Of a stretch of 64,000 nt of DNA, positions 1 through 10,197 are shown in pieces. Each line of letters opens with the position of its first letter. Within the stretch, counting starts at the first letter, position 1. A model generated the notes under the pieces. It was not told the origin of the DNA. It ran no database searches and saw only the letters and a program-made list of their open reading frames with translations. Origin of the DNA: Clostridium thermobutyricum (GTDB lineage: Bacteria; Bacillota; Clostridia; Ch29); NCBI GenBank assembly GCA_016841565.1, contig JAENYX010000005.1, positions 42,592 through 106,591 on the forward strand, in the 5' to 3' direction. Both the position numbers and the translations under genes were made by a program.

Positions 1-1
1 G

Positions 2-1453
2 ATTACCGGTATGATAAATGAAGAAAAACTGGGGGAGAGCGGTTACGCAATTATGCTTGACAAGAAGGGAACGTATATGGCCCACCCCGATCAAAGCATA
101 GTTATGAAAAAGTCCAGCATGTTGGAAAACGAGAATACCGCCCTTGCAGAAACAGCAGCAAAAATGGTGGCTGGTGAAGAAGGAGTAGAGCACTTAAATC
201 TGGACGGCCAGGAAAGCATAATGGTATTTCAACCCGTCCCGTCCACCGGCTGGTCGGTGGCCATGACAACGGTGGAGAGCGAGGTAATGGGCAGTCTAAA
301 CCTTTTAAGGACGTCAGCCCTTGGAACCGGGGCGGTGGTATTGGTGCTAATGTGCATAGTGATAAATATCCTGGTAGGAAGGTCGGTTAAACCCATACTC
401 AACATGGTAGGCATCACCAAGGAGGTAGCAGGCGGCAACCTGAGAGTCAGGGTGAATGCAAAAAGCAATGACGAGGTTGGTGTACTGGCCGACAACTTCA
501 ACAACATGATAGAAAACATGAGGACGCTTCTGGCAGAGACCCGTGAGATGGGCACGACGGTGGCGGGAGCATCCCAGGAGATGATGGCATCGTCCCAGGA
601 GGCCAGCAAGGTAACCGAGCAGGTGGCAAACACCGTATCCGAGTTGGCAAAGGGAGCCTCCGAGCAGGCCGAAGAAACACAGAAGGTAAGCGATATGGTA
701 AACCAGGCCGTAACCGCCACCGGCCAGCTCTCAACAAGTATAGAATACTCCGATGAACTGACGGGTAAGGTAAAGGGTACCGTAGAGCAGGGAGTGAAGA
801 CAGTAGAGTATCAAAAGACAAAGATGGACGAGAACAAAAGGGCGGCACAAAACGTAGGAACCGAGATATTTGACCTTGCAAAGCGGTCGGAAAAGATAGG
901 CCAGATAGTAGACGTAATAGACGATATAGCCGACCAGACCAACCTATTGGCGTTAAACGCAGCCATCGAGGCAGCGCGTGCCGGCGAGCAGGGCAGGGGC
1001 TTTGCGGTGGTGGCCGAAGAAGTAAGGAAGCTTGCCGAGGATTCTATGAACGCGACGGGAGAGATAGGAAACCTGATAAAGGAAATACAGGCCGGTATAC
1101 AAAGGTCTGTAGAGGAGGTAAAATCCACCGAAGTCATAGTGGGAGAACAGGAAAAAGCAGTTATGCAGACCACCGAAGCATTCCGGGATATCCTTGACGC
1201 AAGCACCGAACTGGCCGACAGGATGAAAGAAGTAGCCGAAGCGGCAAGGCTGCTTAACAGCAACTCGGTCTCCATAGGCGAGACCACAAACAATATGGCA
1301 AGTATAATAGAAGAGAGTGCGGCGGGTACCGAGGAAGTGGCTGCTGCCACAGAGGAGCAGACGGCCGCAATACAGCAGATAGCGTCTTCCTCCCAGCATC
1401 TGGCCGAGCTTGCCAACAAGCTGCAAAGCACAATCGAGAGGTTTGCAATATAG
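2..1453 (+). CDS. Methyl-accepting chemotaxis protein, 5' end outside window
   Basis: The reading frame is open from the first bases, and alignment with the next gene shows that the N-terminal membrane helix and most of the sensor domain lie upstream of the window; the ATG at 11 is internal. Visible parts are the end of a dCache-type sensor ([15 protein letters not shown]), a transmembrane helix ([20 protein letters not shown]), a HAMP domain and a complete MCP signalling domain with the conserved hairpin tip ([19 protein letters not shown]). It should signal to CheA/CheW and thereby to the flagellar motor. From about base 241 to the stop it is practically identical to the gene at 1813-3798. 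The ligand is unknown. Family assignment is certain; the gene is partial only because of the window edge. Confidence 0.95.
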   Translation: MTGMINEEKLGESGYAIMLDKKGTYMAHPDQSIVMKKSSMLENENTALAETAAKMVAGEEGVEHLNLDGQESIMVFQPVPSTGWSVAMTTVESEVMGSLNLLRTSALGTGAVVLVLMCIVINILVGRSVKPILNMVGITKEVAGGNLRVRVNAKSNDEVGVLADNFNNMIENMRTLLAETREMGTTVAGASQEMMASSQEASKVTEQVANTVSELAKGASEQAEETQKVSDMVNQAVTATGQLSTSIEYSDELTGKVKGTVEQGVKTVEYQKTKMDENKRAAQNVGTEIFDLAKRSEKIGQIVDVIDDIADQTNLLALNAAIEAARAGEQGRGFAVVAEEVRKLAEDSMNATGEIGNLIKEIQAGIQRSVEEVKSTEVIVGEQEKAVMQTTEAFRDILDASTELADRMKEVAEAARLLNSNSVSIGETTNNMASIIEESAAGTEEVAAATEEQTAAIQQIASSSQHLAELANKLQSTIERFAI

Positions 1454-1508
1454 GACAGAGGTTAATATATAGTCAATAAAAAATGCCCATGCAGGGCATT
1501 TTTTATTG
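241..1508 (+). repeat. Long direct repeat, copy 1 (MCP output module)
   Basis: This 1268-bp stretch matches 2586-3853 at a constant offset of 2345 bases. A few differences lie in the first 35 bases and one in the terminator loop; otherwise I see none. It covers the second membrane helix, HAMP, signalling domain, stop and terminator. Sequence outside the tract is clearly diverged, as expected of gene conversion between tandem paralogues. Confidence 0.93.
1474..1508 (+). terminator. Rho-independent terminator of the first MCP gene
   Basis: Hairpin with arms AAAAAATGCCC and GGGCATTTTTT flanked by CAATA/TATTG, ending in a T-run, 20 bases after the stop. The same hairpin, with one loop change, follows the second MCP gene. 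Confidence 0.9.
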
Positions 1509-1812
1509 CTCCCTTTCTTTTTATCTCTTCCGGTATTGATATTGATGTTAAAGATGGGGCAGTTAATATTGCTGGGCTATAAAGTGCAACAAAAAAATAC
1601 GAAATAATACTAATAAATAACAGAATATAACATAATATAGCAGGAATTATTAATAAAGCATAGAAACCAATTAATAGAAAATATTATCGAATTCAAATAG
1701 TGTTAAATACTGAAAAAAGAGGACGTAAAGCTATGGATCTGAATATAGACACTTTGACAAATTTTTTCACACGGTGGTCGTGAAATATTTAAGAGACTTG
1801 GAGGTAAAATAT
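1509..1812. other. Intergenic spacer between the two MCP genes
   Basis: About 300 bases of AT-rich DNA with no convincing ORF. It must contain the promoter of the second MCP gene. I could not pick out a clear sigma-A or sigma-D promoter by eye. The spacer ends in the ribosome binding site GGAGGT at 1800-1805. Confidence 0.5.
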
Positions 1813-3798
1813 ATGAAGAAGCTTAAGACAAGGATACTTATACCTGTACTCTTGCTTGCAGTGCTGGGCCTTGGAATTGTGGGCGCCGGTGGGTATTTTA
1901 TAGCAAGTGATGCACTGCTGGAATACATTGAAGAAACAGCCCGGATGAAAGTGGATAAGATAGTAGCGGTAACTGAAGAAAAAATTGATGCCTGGAGTAC
2001 GGAAATTGAGCTGCTCGCCACAACCGATGAGGCTGTCCGGATTGATATTGAAAGTCTGTCTCATTATATTGATGCTAACATCGGCATATTTGGCGATTAT
2101 GAAATGATCTTTTTAGCAAGCAAATACGGTGAGTACCATGGTAATAACGGATTGCACGGATTTTGCGGCGACATGGAATACTTTGAAAAAGCCATGGCAG
2201 GGGATATCGTGGTATCCGAGCCTCTTATGTCCAGAGTTTCAGGTGTTCCGGTAATTGTAATAGCAGCTCCGATTATGAACGAACGTGGAGAAGTCACTGG
2301 GGTTGCGGCCGGCGAAATGAGCCTTGCGAGTATTACAAATATAATAAATGAAGAAAAACTGGGAGAGAGCGGTTATGCCATTATGTTGGATCAAAAAGGA
2401 AGATATATGGCCCATCCCGATGAAAATATAGTTTATGAAAGCATAGTTTTACGAGAGATCAATATTTTGGAACAAGAAAACTTAAGACTTGTGGAAATAG
2501 CACAAAAAATGGTGGCAGGAGAAGAAGGGATTGAATACTTTAATGCGGATGGTAGGGATTATATTCAGGCCTATAGGGCACTTCCGTCCACCGGCTGGCC
2601 GGTGGCCATGACAGCAGTGGAGAGCGAGGTAATGGGCAGTCTAAACCTTTTAAGGACGTCAGCCCTTGGAACCGGGGCGGTGGTATTGGTGCTAATGTGC
2701 ATAGTGATAAATATCCTGGTAGGAAGGTCGGTTAAACCCATACTCAACATGGTAGGCATCACCAAGGAGGTAGCAGGCGGCAACCTGAGAGTCAGGGTGA
2801 ATGCAAAAAGCAATGACGAGGTTGGTGTACTGGCCGACAACTTCAACAACATGATAGAAAACATGAGGACGCTTCTGGCAGAGACCCGTGAGATGGGCAC
2901 GACGGTGGCGGGAGCATCCCAGGAGATGATGGCATCGTCCCAGGAGGCCAGCAAGGTAACCGAGCAGGTGGCAAACACCGTATCCGAGTTGGCAAAGGGA
3001 GCCTCCGAGCAGGCCGAAGAAACACAGAAGGTAAGCGATATGGTAAACCAGGCCGTAACCGCCACCGGCCAGCTCTCAACAAGTATAGAATACTCCGATG
3101 AACTGACGGGTAAGGTAAAGGGTACCGTAGAGCAGGGAGTGAAGACAGTAGAGTATCAAAAGACAAAGATGGACGAGAACAAAAGGGCGGCACAAAACGT
3201 AGGAACCGAGATATTTGACCTTGCAAAGCGGTCGGAAAAGATAGGCCAGATAGTAGACGTAATAGACGATATAGCCGACCAGACCAACCTATTGGCGTTA
3301 AACGCAGCCATCGAGGCAGCGCGTGCCGGCGAGCAGGGCAGGGGCTTTGCGGTGGTGGCCGAAGAAGTAAGGAAGCTTGCCGAGGATTCTATGAACGCGA
3401 CGGGAGAGATAGGAAACCTGATAAAGGAAATACAGGCCGGTATACAAAGGTCTGTAGAGGAGGTAAAATCCACCGAAGTCATAGTGGGAGAACAGGAAAA
3501 AGCAGTTATGCAGACCACCGAAGCATTCCGGGATATCCTTGACGCAAGCACCGAACTGGCCGACAGGATGAAAGAAGTAGCCGAAGCGGCAAGGCTGCTT
3601 AACAGCAACTCGGTCTCCATAGGCGAGACCACAAACAATATGGCAAGTATAATAGAAGAGAGTGCGGCGGGTACCGAGGAAGTGGCTGCTGCCACAGAGG
3701 AGCAGACGGCCGCAATACAGCAGATAGCGTCTTCCTCCCAGCATCTGGCCGAGCTTGCCAACAAGCTGCAAAGCACAATCGAGAGGTTTGCAATATAG
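1813..3798 (+). CDS. Methyl-accepting chemotaxis protein with dCache sensor
   Basis: The ATG at 1813 is chosen because GGAGGT lies 7 bases upstream; longer in-frame starts lack a ribosome binding site. The 661-residue product has an N-terminal helix (residues about 7-30), a periplasmic-type dCache_1 sensor (about 35-275), a second helix, HAMP, and an MCP signalling domain with tip [19 protein letters not shown]. It should be a membrane chemoreceptor reporting to CheA/CheW. The first 255 or so residues are its own, while the rest is nearly identical to the preceding gene. The pair therefore offers two sensors with one shared output module. Ligand unknown; dCache domains often bind amino acids or carboxylates. 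Confidence 0.96.
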   Translation: MKKLKTRILIPVLLLAVLGLGIVGAGGYFIASDALLEYIEETARMKVDKIVAVTEEKIDAWSTEIELLATTDEAVRIDIESLSHYIDANIGIFGDYEMIFLASKYGEYHGNNGLHGFCGDMEYFEKAMAGDIVVSEPLMSRVSGVPVIVIAAPIMNERGEVTGVAAGEMSLASITNIINEEKLGESGYAIMLDQKGRYMAHPDENIVYESIVLREINILEQENLRLVEIAQKMVAGEEGIEYFNADGRDYIQAYRALPSTGWPVAMTAVESEVMGSLNLLRTSALGTGAVVLVLMCIVINILVGRSVKPILNMVGITKEVAGGNLRVRVNAKSNDEVGVLADNFNNMIENMRTLLAETREMGTTVAGASQEMMASSQEASKVTEQVANTVSELAKGASEQAEETQKVSDMVNQAVTATGQLSTSIEYSDELTGKVKGTVEQGVKTVEYQKTKMDENKRAAQNVGTEIFDLAKRSEKIGQIVDVIDDIADQTNLLALNAAIEAARAGEQGRGFAVVAEEVRKLAEDSMNATGEIGNLIKEIQAGIQRSVEEVKSTEVIVGEQEKAVMQTTEAFRDILDASTELADRMKEVAEAARLLNSNSVSIGETTNNMASIIEESAAGTEEVAAATEEQTAAIQQIASSSQHLAELANKLQSTIERFAI

Positions 3799-3853
3799 GA
3801 CAGAGGTTAATATATAGTCAATAAAAAATGCCCATACAGGGCATTTTTTATTG
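2586..3853 (+). repeat. Long direct repeat, copy 2 (MCP output module)
   Basis: Partner of 241-1508. The repeat stops right after the terminator stem, where the two copies diverge (TTATTGCTCCC versus TTATTGATGCGG). Confidence 0.93.
3819..3853 (+). terminator. Rho-independent terminator of the second MCP gene
   Basis: Same AAAAAATGCCC/GGGCATTTTTT hairpin as at 1474-1508. It lies between convergent genes and may also serve the minus-strand pckA gene, which ends 36 bases away. Confidence 0.88.
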
Positions 3854-3888
3854 ATGCGGTTTATCATAAATAAAGATAATCCGTCATA

Positions 3889-5487
3889 TCAAGCTATATT
3901 GTTTTCACTGCTTATTTCCCAGTTTACTTTTTTAATGTTTTCAGGGATATCCTGAAATTTCATAAAGTTTTGATTAAAATGATAAGCCAGTTCATTGGCT
4001 TTCTTATTGTATTCGTTTATATTTTGCCAAGTGTCGGCGGGATATAGCACAGTGTCGGGTACTCCCGGACAGCTGACCGGTATTTTCAATTTGAAGACAG
4101 GATGCTCAGCATAGCTTATGTTATCCAGTCGTCCGTCTATTGCCGCTCTAACCATTGCCCTGGTGTATTCCAGTTTTATCCTTTCTCCTACACCATAGGG
4201 ACCTCCGGTCCAGCCGGTATTTATCAGAAAAACATTTACATCATATTGTTCAATCTTTTGGCCCAGAAGTTTAGCATATACCTGGGGCTTCAAGGGCATA
4301 AAGGGAGCCCCGAAGCATGTGGAAAATGTTGCCTGGGGTTTTACTATGCCGGTTTCGGTGCCGGCCAGTTTGCTGGTGTAACCCGACAGAAAATAGTACA
4401 TTGCCTGGTCCCGGGTAAGCTTTGAAATGGGAGGAAGCACACCGGTAGCATCGGCTGTTAGCAGCATTATGGTATTGGGTATTCCCCCTTTCCCTCCCGG
4501 GGCCATACCGTCGATATGCTCTAACGGGAAAGTAGCTCTGGTGTTTTCAGTGTACCGGTCATCGTGGTAATCGAGTTGACGGGTAATTTCATTGACTACC
4601 ACATTTTCCAGCAAAGCCCCATTTCTTATGGCATTCCATATCTGAGGCTCCCGTTCTCTGGAAAGGTTAATGCACTTTGCATAACAGCCTCCCTCAAAGT
4701 TGAATACTCCGTCTTCTGTCCAGCCATGCTCATCATCTCCGACAAGCCTTCTGTCATTATCGGCAGAAAGGGTGGTTTTACCTGTACCCGACAATCCGAA
4801 AAATAAAGCCACATCACCTTTTTTACCTACATTAGCCGAACAATGCATTGGCAATACATTTTGAAAAGGTAACATATAGTTGAGCACAGTGAATATGGAT
4901 TTCTTTATCTCACCACAATACTTGGTTCCACCGATAATTATCACTTTTTTTTCAAAGCTGATAATTATAAATTTTTCTGAATTGGTACCATCAGTTGCGG
5001 GCACTGCCTTAAGGTCGGGCAGCGCAATGACAGTGAAACCGGGGTTGAAATTTTCCAGTTCCTCCGGTTTTGCCTTTATAAATATTTGCTGTGCAAACAG
5101 GCTTTGAAAGGCGTATTCATTAATTACTCTTATTGGCATCCTGTACTTCTCATGGTTGCATACAAATCCGTCAAATATATATAGTTCTTTATCTCTCATA
5201 TAATCTACTGCTTTATTGTATAGCCTTTGAAAGTTTCCTTCGTTAATGGGTAAATTATTGGAGCTCCAATCTATGTAATCATGCACCGAAGGCTGGTCTT
5301 CAAAAAATCTGTCCTTTGGCGATCTTCCGGTACATTTGCCGGTATTTATGCATAGAGCTCCATTCTCTGTAATAAACCCTCCTTCCCGCTGTACAACGAT
5401 ATCCGTTAGCTGTTGGATTGTCAGATTCAGGCCGACCTTGCCTGACTTTAGAAACTCTGTAGTAATTAGCTCATTCATATCTGCCAA
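3889..5487 (-). CDS. pckA: Phosphoenolpyruvate carboxykinase (ATP)
   Basis: Catalyses oxaloacetate + ATP to PEP + CO2 + ADP in the cytoplasm. In anaerobes it serves gluconeogenesis or, in reverse, CO2 fixation and ATP formation. The TTG at 5487 is chosen because AGGGGG lies 7 bases upstream, giving 532 residues, the usual length of the ATP-type enzyme; the ATG three codons later is less well spaced. Diagnostic motifs are the kinase P-loop GLSGTGKTTLS near residue 245, the following LVGDDEHGW metal site, the NTGWTGGPYGVG segment and the N-terminal TGRSPKDRF. Family assignment is certain. It is transcribed away from the arginine operon, with an extended -10 element (TGCTATACT) near 5595-5603 as a possible promoter. 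Confidence 0.97.
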   Translation of the reverse strand: MADMNELITTEFLKSGKVGLNLTIQQLTDIVVQREGGFITENGALCINTGKCTGRSPKDRFFEDQPSVHDYIDWSSNNLPINEGNFQRLYNKAVDYMRDKELYIFDGFVCNHEKYRMPIRVINEYAFQSLFAQQIFIKAKPEELENFNPGFTVIALPDLKAVPATDGTNSEKFIIISFEKKVIIIGGTKYCGEIKKSIFTVLNYMLPFQNVLPMHCSANVGKKGDVALFFGLSGTGKTTLSADNDRRLVGDDEHGWTEDGVFNFEGGCYAKCINLSREREPQIWNAIRNGALLENVVVNEITRQLDYHDDRYTENTRATFPLEHIDGMAPGGKGGIPNTIMLLTADATGVLPPISKLTRDQAMYYFLSGYTSKLAGTETGIVKPQATFSTCFGAPFMPLKPQVYAKLLGQKIEQYDVNVFLINTGWTGGPYGVGERIKLEYTRAMVRAAIDGRLDNISYAEHPVFKLKIPVSCPGVPDTVLYPADTWQNINEYNKKANELAYHFNQNFMKFQDIPENIKKVNWEISSENNIA

Positions 5488-5648
5488 GAGATTACCCCCT
5501 AAAAAAGTTATGGAAATACCACAAGCTGTTTTGCCGGTAAAAAATACGCAATTTAAGCATATGGAAGTATTTAGTATATTACATCGCACTCAATAGTATA
5601 GCATAATTGCCAATGATTTTACACAGCCAAAAAAAATTTCTACGGGTA

Positions 5649-5683
5649 TTGCATAAATATACTATAGAGTGTATAATTATGAT
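5649..5683 (+). promoter_or_regulatory. arg operon promoter overlapped by tandem ARG-box-like sites
   Basis: A sigma-A promoter reads TTGCAT (5649-5654), 17 bases, TATAAT (5672-5677). Two sequences resembling the ArgR/AhrC site TGNATNNNNATNCA overlap it: TGCATAAATATACT at 5650-5663 (one mismatch) and TGTATAATTATGAT at 5670-5683 (two mismatches), starting 20 bases apart, close to the 21-base spacing of known ARG-box pairs. Repression by an arginine-bound ArgR is the inference; no argR gene is in the window. Confidence 0.7.
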
Positions 5684-5720
5684 TATTCATATTCTGATAC
5701 ATAGAAGGGGAGGTGCTGGA

Positions 5721-6761
5721 TTGATTAAGGCAGGGATTGTAGGAGGTACGGGTTATACTGGCCAGGAATTGGTAAGGCTTTTGTGCAGGCATCCGCATAT
5801 CAGCATTGAGGGAATATCGGCCAGAAGCGGTGCAGGCAAAAAATACACGGATATTTATGCAAATCTTAGAGGGTTTACCCAACTGGACTGCGAGAATTTT
5901 GCCGACAGCACTTTGATAGACCGGTCGGATGTGATTATAGCAGCGCTTCCGCATGGCCTTTCGGGGGAGCTGGTGTACGAGGTCAACAAAAAAGGGAAAA
6001 TAGTTATTGATCTGGGGGCGGATTTCCGGTTTAAAGATGCAAAAGTATACGAGGAATGGTATAAAACTGCCCATCCATACCCAGAGCTGTTAGAGAGTGC
6101 GGTTTACGGAATTCCAGAATTGAACAGAAGCCTTATAAGGGATGCCGGCATAGTGGGCAACCCCGGCTGTTATCCCACCTGCAGCATTCTGGCTCTGGCT
6201 CCGCTGCTTAAGGAGGATTTGCTGGAGGGGAATTCAATAATTATTGATGCCAAATCAGGAGTATCGGGTGCCGGCAGAGCATTAAAGCCGGGCAGCCATT
6301 TCTGTGAGTGTAATGAAAGCATTAAGGCATACGGTGTGGCGGGCCACAGGCATACGCCCGAAATAGAGGAACAGCTTTCGGCAATATCCGGTAAAGGGAT
6401 AACAATCAGTTTTACTCCGCATCTGGTGCCCATGAACAGAGGCATGCTGGTTACCGTATATGGGAAACTGAAGAAGAACGTTAATGCAAAGCAGCTAAAC
6501 CGGTTGTACACCGACTATTATGAAAGCGAGTACTTTGTAAGGGTAATGGAAAATGGGAAGATGCCGACTACAAGGCAGGTAACAGGCTCGAATTTCTGCG
6601 ATATAGGCACAGCAGTTGACCAAAGGGCAGGCAGAGTTGTTGTTTGCGGTGTCATTGATAATCTGGTAAAGGGGGCATCGGGTCAGGCGGTGCAAAACAT
6701 GAATATAATGTGCGGTCTTGACGAAAAAGAAGGTCTGGATATGCCGCCGGCATACCTATAA
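5721..6761 (+). CDS. argC: N-acetyl-gamma-glutamyl-phosphate reductase
   Basis: Third step of arginine synthesis: NADPH-dependent reduction of N-acetylglutamyl phosphate to the semialdehyde. The TTG at 5721 follows GGGGAGGT by 6 bases and gives 346 residues, the normal type-1 ArgC length; upstream in-frame starts would run into the promoter. The Rossmann start IKAGIVGGTGYTGQELVRLL, the catalytic cysteine in VGNPGCYPT (about residue 150) and the GHRHTPEIE histidine motif are all present. It is the first gene of argC-argJ-argB-argD with 19-23 base spacings, so the four should be one transcript. Confidence 0.97.
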   Translation: MIKAGIVGGTGYTGQELVRLLCRHPHISIEGISARSGAGKKYTDIYANLRGFTQLDCENFADSTLIDRSDVIIAALPHGLSGELVYEVNKKGKIVIDLGADFRFKDAKVYEEWYKTAHPYPELLESAVYGIPELNRSLIRDAGIVGNPGCYPTCSILALAPLLKEDLLEGNSIIIDAKSGVSGAGRALKPGSHFCECNESIKAYGVAGHRHTPEIEEQLSAISGKGITISFTPHLVPMNRGMLVTVYGKLKKNVNAKQLNRLYTDYYESEYFVRVMENGKMPTTRQVTGSNFCDIGTAVDQRAGRVVVCGVIDNLVKGASGQAVQNMNIMCGLDEKEGLDMPPAYL

Positions 6762-6780
6762 ATGAATGGGAGGGAGAAGC

Positions 6781-8010
6781 ATGAATAATGAAGGCCTACA
6801 GGTAACAGGCAAGGGATTAAACGGCATAAAGGGTTATAAATATGCAGGGATAAAATGCGGGATAAAAAAAAGCGGGAAAGAGGATATGGCACTGCTGTTC
6901 TCAGCGGTACCGGCGGTGGCGGCGGGGGTATTTACAACCAACAAAACCAAAGCGGCTCCGGTATTAATCGATCTGGACAATATAAAAAACCCTGTCACAA
7001 GGGCTGTCATTGTAAACAGCGGTAATGCTAACGCCTGTACCGGCAAAAAGGGTATGGAGAATGCTCTTAGAATGGTAGATATTACCGCCCGATTGCTGGG
7101 AGTGGACCACCGGGAAGTATTGGTCAGTTCCACAGGGATTATTGGGGTACAGCTGCCCATGGACAATATAGAATCCGGGATTGCAAAGGCTGTTCAAAGT
7201 CTGACTGCCGACGGAGGAGATGCAGCAGCCAGGGGAATAATGACCACAGATACCAGGGACAAGAAGACTTCGCTGAAGCTAAGGCTTGAGGGGGGAGAAG
7301 TGACGGTGGGTGCCATAGCAAAGGGGTCGGGGATGATTCATCCCAATATGGCTACCATGCTTTGCTATATGCTCACCGATGCAGCTGTTGAAAAAGGGCT
7401 GCTCCAGGAGATACTGGAAGAGACAGTGAATGATACCTTCAATATGATTTCGGTCGACGGAGATACCAGTACCAATGATTCGGTAATAGCCATGGCCAAT
7501 GGGACCGCCGGCAATACCGTGATTACCCGGAAGAACGGGGATTACTACAAGCTGCTGGCAGCCTTTAAAGCTGCGGCAGAAGCCATGGCAACCGAAATAG
7601 TCAGGGACGGGGAGGGGGCTACCAAGTTCCTGCAGGTTAAGGTGATTAATGCTCCAACTATAGAAGATGCAAGGATTGGCGCAAAGGCTATTGTGTCTTC
7701 CAGTTTGGTTAAAGCAGCTTTTTTCGGAGAGGATGCCAACTGGGGAAGGATATTATGCGCACTTGGTTATTCAGGAGCTGATTTTGACCCGTCCAAGGTA
7801 GATATGCATTTTAGCAGTTCAAAGGGAACCATAAAGCTTGTGAACATGGGAGAAGGACTGGACTTCGATGAAGAAAAAGCGGCTTTAATATTGAGCGAGA
7901 AGGATATAGAGGTGGTTGTGGATCTGCACTGCGGCGAATACAAGTCTACCGCTTGGGGGTGTGATTTATCCTATGACTACGTAAAGATAAACGGGAGCTA
8001 CAGAACTTGA
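6781..8010 (+). CDS. argJ: Bifunctional ornithine acetyltransferase / N-acetylglutamate synthase
   Basis: Transfers acetyl from N-acetylornithine to glutamate, making the acetyl cycle self-sustaining. Bifunctional forms also use acetyl-CoA to make N-acetylglutamate. ATG 6781 is preceded by a GGGAGGGAG site; the product is 409 residues. The self-cleavage site is visible in GSGMIHPNMATMLCYM, where the threonine of AT-ML becomes the nucleophile of the beta chain. The family start (GIKGYKYAGIKCGIKKSG) and the C-terminal YVKINGSYRT are typical. No separate argA is seen here, in line with ArgJ supplying the first acetylation, but sequence alone does not prove bifunctionality. Confidence 0.95.
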   Translation: MNNEGLQVTGKGLNGIKGYKYAGIKCGIKKSGKEDMALLFSAVPAVAAGVFTTNKTKAAPVLIDLDNIKNPVTRAVIVNSGNANACTGKKGMENALRMVDITARLLGVDHREVLVSSTGIIGVQLPMDNIESGIAKAVQSLTADGGDAAARGIMTTDTRDKKTSLKLRLEGGEVTVGAIAKGSGMIHPNMATMLCYMLTDAAVEKGLLQEILEETVNDTFNMISVDGDTSTNDSVIAMANGTAGNTVITRKNGDYYKLLAAFKAAAEAMATEIVRDGEGATKFLQVKVINAPTIEDARIGAKAIVSSSLVKAAFFGEDANWGRILCALGYSGADFDPSKVDMHFSSSKGTIKLVNMGEGLDFDEEKAALILSEKDIEVVVDLHCGEYKSTAWGCDLSYDYVKINGSYRT

Positions 8011-8029
8011 TAATAAGGGGGATATTTTA

Positions 8030-8917
8030 ATGATTTCCGGCTGGCATCAAAAAGCATCGGTTCTGATGGAAGCGCTGCCCTATATAAAAAAATTCTACGG
8101 TAAAAAAATAGTCATAAAGTACGGAGGCAACGCAATGGTAAGCCAGGAGTACAAGGATGCTATAATGCAGGACATAGTTCTGATGAAATACGTAGGGATG
8201 AAGCCCATTGTAGTTCACGGGGGAGGCCCTGATATAAGCAGCATGCTGAGCAGGGTGGGAAAAAAGAGTGATTTTGTAAACGGACTTAGGATAACCGATG
8301 AAGAAACCATGGAAATCGCCCAAATGGTGCTTGTGGGTAAGGTAAACAAGGAAATAGTCACACTTATGAATAAGCATGGCGCCAGGGCGGTGGGGCTGTG
8401 CGGCAAGGATGCCGGCCTTATAATGGCGGAAAAGCAATTGACGGAGGTTGACAACGGTAACGGTACCGAGAAGATGGATATTGGACTGGTGGGTCGGGTG
8501 AGGGAAGTTGATACCTGCATACTCGACGTTTTAACCGACAATGGGTTTATACCGGTTATTGCTCCGGTGGGGGCAGGCCCCGGGGGACAAAGCTACAATA
8601 TCAATGCCGATTATGCGGCGGGGGCTATTGCCTGGGCAATAAAGGCAGACAAGCTGGTTCTTATTACCGACGTGGAAGGTGTGATGGACAGTCGTAATGG
8701 TCAAAGCCGTCTGTTATCCTCAATAAACAGGGAACAGGCACATCGGCTGATACAGGAAGGAGTAATTACCGGTGGTATGATACCCAAGGTTACCTGTTGC
8801 CTTGAAGCTCTTGAAAAGGGTGTAGAGAGGATACATATAATAAACGGTACGGTTTTGCATTCGCTTCTGCTTGAGATATTTACCGAGAGCGGTATAGGAA
8901 CAATGATAGAGAAATGA
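8030..8917 (+). CDS. argB: Acetylglutamate kinase
   Basis: Phosphorylates N-acetylglutamate, the committed step of the pathway. The ATG follows AAGGGGGAT with good spacing; the product is 295 residues. The amino-acid-kinase fold is shown by KIVIKYGGNAMV near the N-terminus, the VVHGGGPDI loop and the DVEGVM nucleotide site. An N-terminal helix (about residues 5-22) precedes the catalytic core. This extension is typical of hexameric kinases that are feedback-inhibited by arginine, so allosteric control is likely but inferred. The gene lies between argJ and argD in the operon. Confidence 0.96.
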   Translation: MISGWHQKASVLMEALPYIKKFYGKKIVIKYGGNAMVSQEYKDAIMQDIVLMKYVGMKPIVVHGGGPDISSMLSRVGKKSDFVNGLRITDEETMEIAQMVLVGKVNKEIVTLMNKHGARAVGLCGKDAGLIMAEKQLTEVDNGNGTEKMDIGLVGRVREVDTCILDVLTDNGFIPVIAPVGAGPGGQSYNINADYAAGAIAWAIKADKLVLITDVEGVMDSRNGQSRLLSSINREQAHRLIQEGVITGGMIPKVTCCLEALEKGVERIHIINGTVLHSLLLEIFTESGIGTMIEK

Positions 8918-8940
8918 AAATTTATGGGGAGGAATATTTT

Positions 8941-10131
8941 ATGAATAATGCACAGATAACAGCCAAGGGTGATGCTTATGTAATGAATACCTACAAAAGG
9001 ATTCCGTTGGCCTTTGAAAAAGGCCAGGGCAGCTGGTTATGGGACGCCGACGGCAAAAAGTATCTGGATTTTTTAAGCGGTCTGGCGGTAAACTGTCTGG
9101 GGTACGCACATCCTGTAATGGTAAAGGCCATATCCGAGCAGGCAGCAAAGATAATGCACACTTCCAATCTGTACTGGATTAAGCAGCAGGTAGAAATAGC
9201 GCAGATACTTGTGGAGCAAAGCGGTCTTGGAAAGGCGTTTTTTTGTAACAGCGGCGCCGAAGCCAACGAGTCGGCCATCAAGCTGGCCAGGAAATATGCC
9301 AAAGCCAAAATGGGCCAGGATAAATATGAGGTAATAACCTTTAGCAACTCATTTCACGGGAGGACTCTTGCCACTGTGAGTGCAACGGGACAGACCAAAT
9401 ACCAGAAAGGGTTTGAGCCGTTACCTACCGGTTTTAAATTTGCGGAGTTCAACGACCTGGAGGATTTACGGTCAAAGGTTACCGACAAAACCTGTGCCGT
9501 TATGCTGGAGCCCATACAGGGAGAAGGGGGGATAAATGCGGCATTACCGGAATTCTTAAAGGGAGTAAAAGAGCTGTGCAATGAAAAAGGCCTGCTGCTT
9601 ATATTCGACGAGGTGCAGTGCGGGATTGGAAGAACCGGTAAAATGTTTGCGTATCAGAACTATGGGATACAGCCTGACATCCTGACATTGGCCAAATCCC
9701 TGGCCGGGGGTTTCCCCATAGGCGCCATGATTGCAAGCGACCAGGTAGCAGCCGGCTTTGTTCCCGGCGACCATGCATCCACCTTCGGGGGCAATCACCT
9801 TGCCTGCAGTACGGCACTGGCAGTAATTAATTATATTCTTGACAACAATCTTATGGACCATGTACTGGAAATGGGCAAGTATCTCAGAACCAAGTTTGAC
9901 GGGCTTAAGGATAAGTATTCCTTCATTAGGGAAGTCAGGGGAATGGGGCTGATGATAGGCATACAGGTAGAGGCTGACGGTAACAGGATATTGGAAGAGT
10001 GCATGAAGGAGGGCCTTATAATCAACTGTGTGGGCGGCAATGTACTAAGGCTGCTGCCAACCTTTATTATAACCAAGGAAGAGGCAAACCTTGCGGTGGG
10101 GATACTGGATAAGGTTTTAGCAAAAATGTAG
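8941..10131 (+). CDS. argD: Acetylornithine aminotransferase
   Basis: PLP-dependent class III aminotransferase converting N-acetylglutamate semialdehyde and glutamate to N-acetylornithine and 2-oxoglutarate. ATG 8941 is preceded by GGGGAGG; an in-frame ATG at 8914 overlapping argB has no site. The 396 residues show the family order: NSGAEANESAIKLARKY, the FHGRT segment, EPIQGEGG, FDEVQCGIGRTG and the PLP lysine in LAKSLAGGFPIGAM. It is the last gene of the operon; no clear terminator follows, only the folded element at 10198-10265. Confidence 0.96.
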   Translation: MNNAQITAKGDAYVMNTYKRIPLAFEKGQGSWLWDADGKKYLDFLSGLAVNCLGYAHPVMVKAISEQAAKIMHTSNLYWIKQQVEIAQILVEQSGLGKAFFCNSGAEANESAIKLARKYAKAKMGQDKYEVITFSNSFHGRTLATVSATGQTKYQKGFEPLPTGFKFAEFNDLEDLRSKVTDKTCAVMLEPIQGEGGINAALPEFLKGVKELCNEKGLLLIFDEVQCGIGRTGKMFAYQNYGIQPDILTLAKSLAGGFPIGAMIASDQVAAGFVPGDHASTFGGNHLACSTALAVINYILDNNLMDHVLEMGKYLRTKFDGLKDKYSFIREVRGMGLMIGIQVEADGNRILEECMKEGLIINCVGGNVLRLLPTFIITKEEANLAVGILDKVLAKM

Positions 10132-10197
10132 GAGTAAGTGAATTAATTAAGGCATCCGCCATCTACGCTGCGTAAAGCACGCCGACCCGAAAGGATA

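Noticed and set aside
229..881. Long minus-strand open frames opposite both MCP genes
   Set aside because: They are antisense shadows of a strongly conserved signalling domain, recur identically opposite the second copy, and lack ribosome binding sites.
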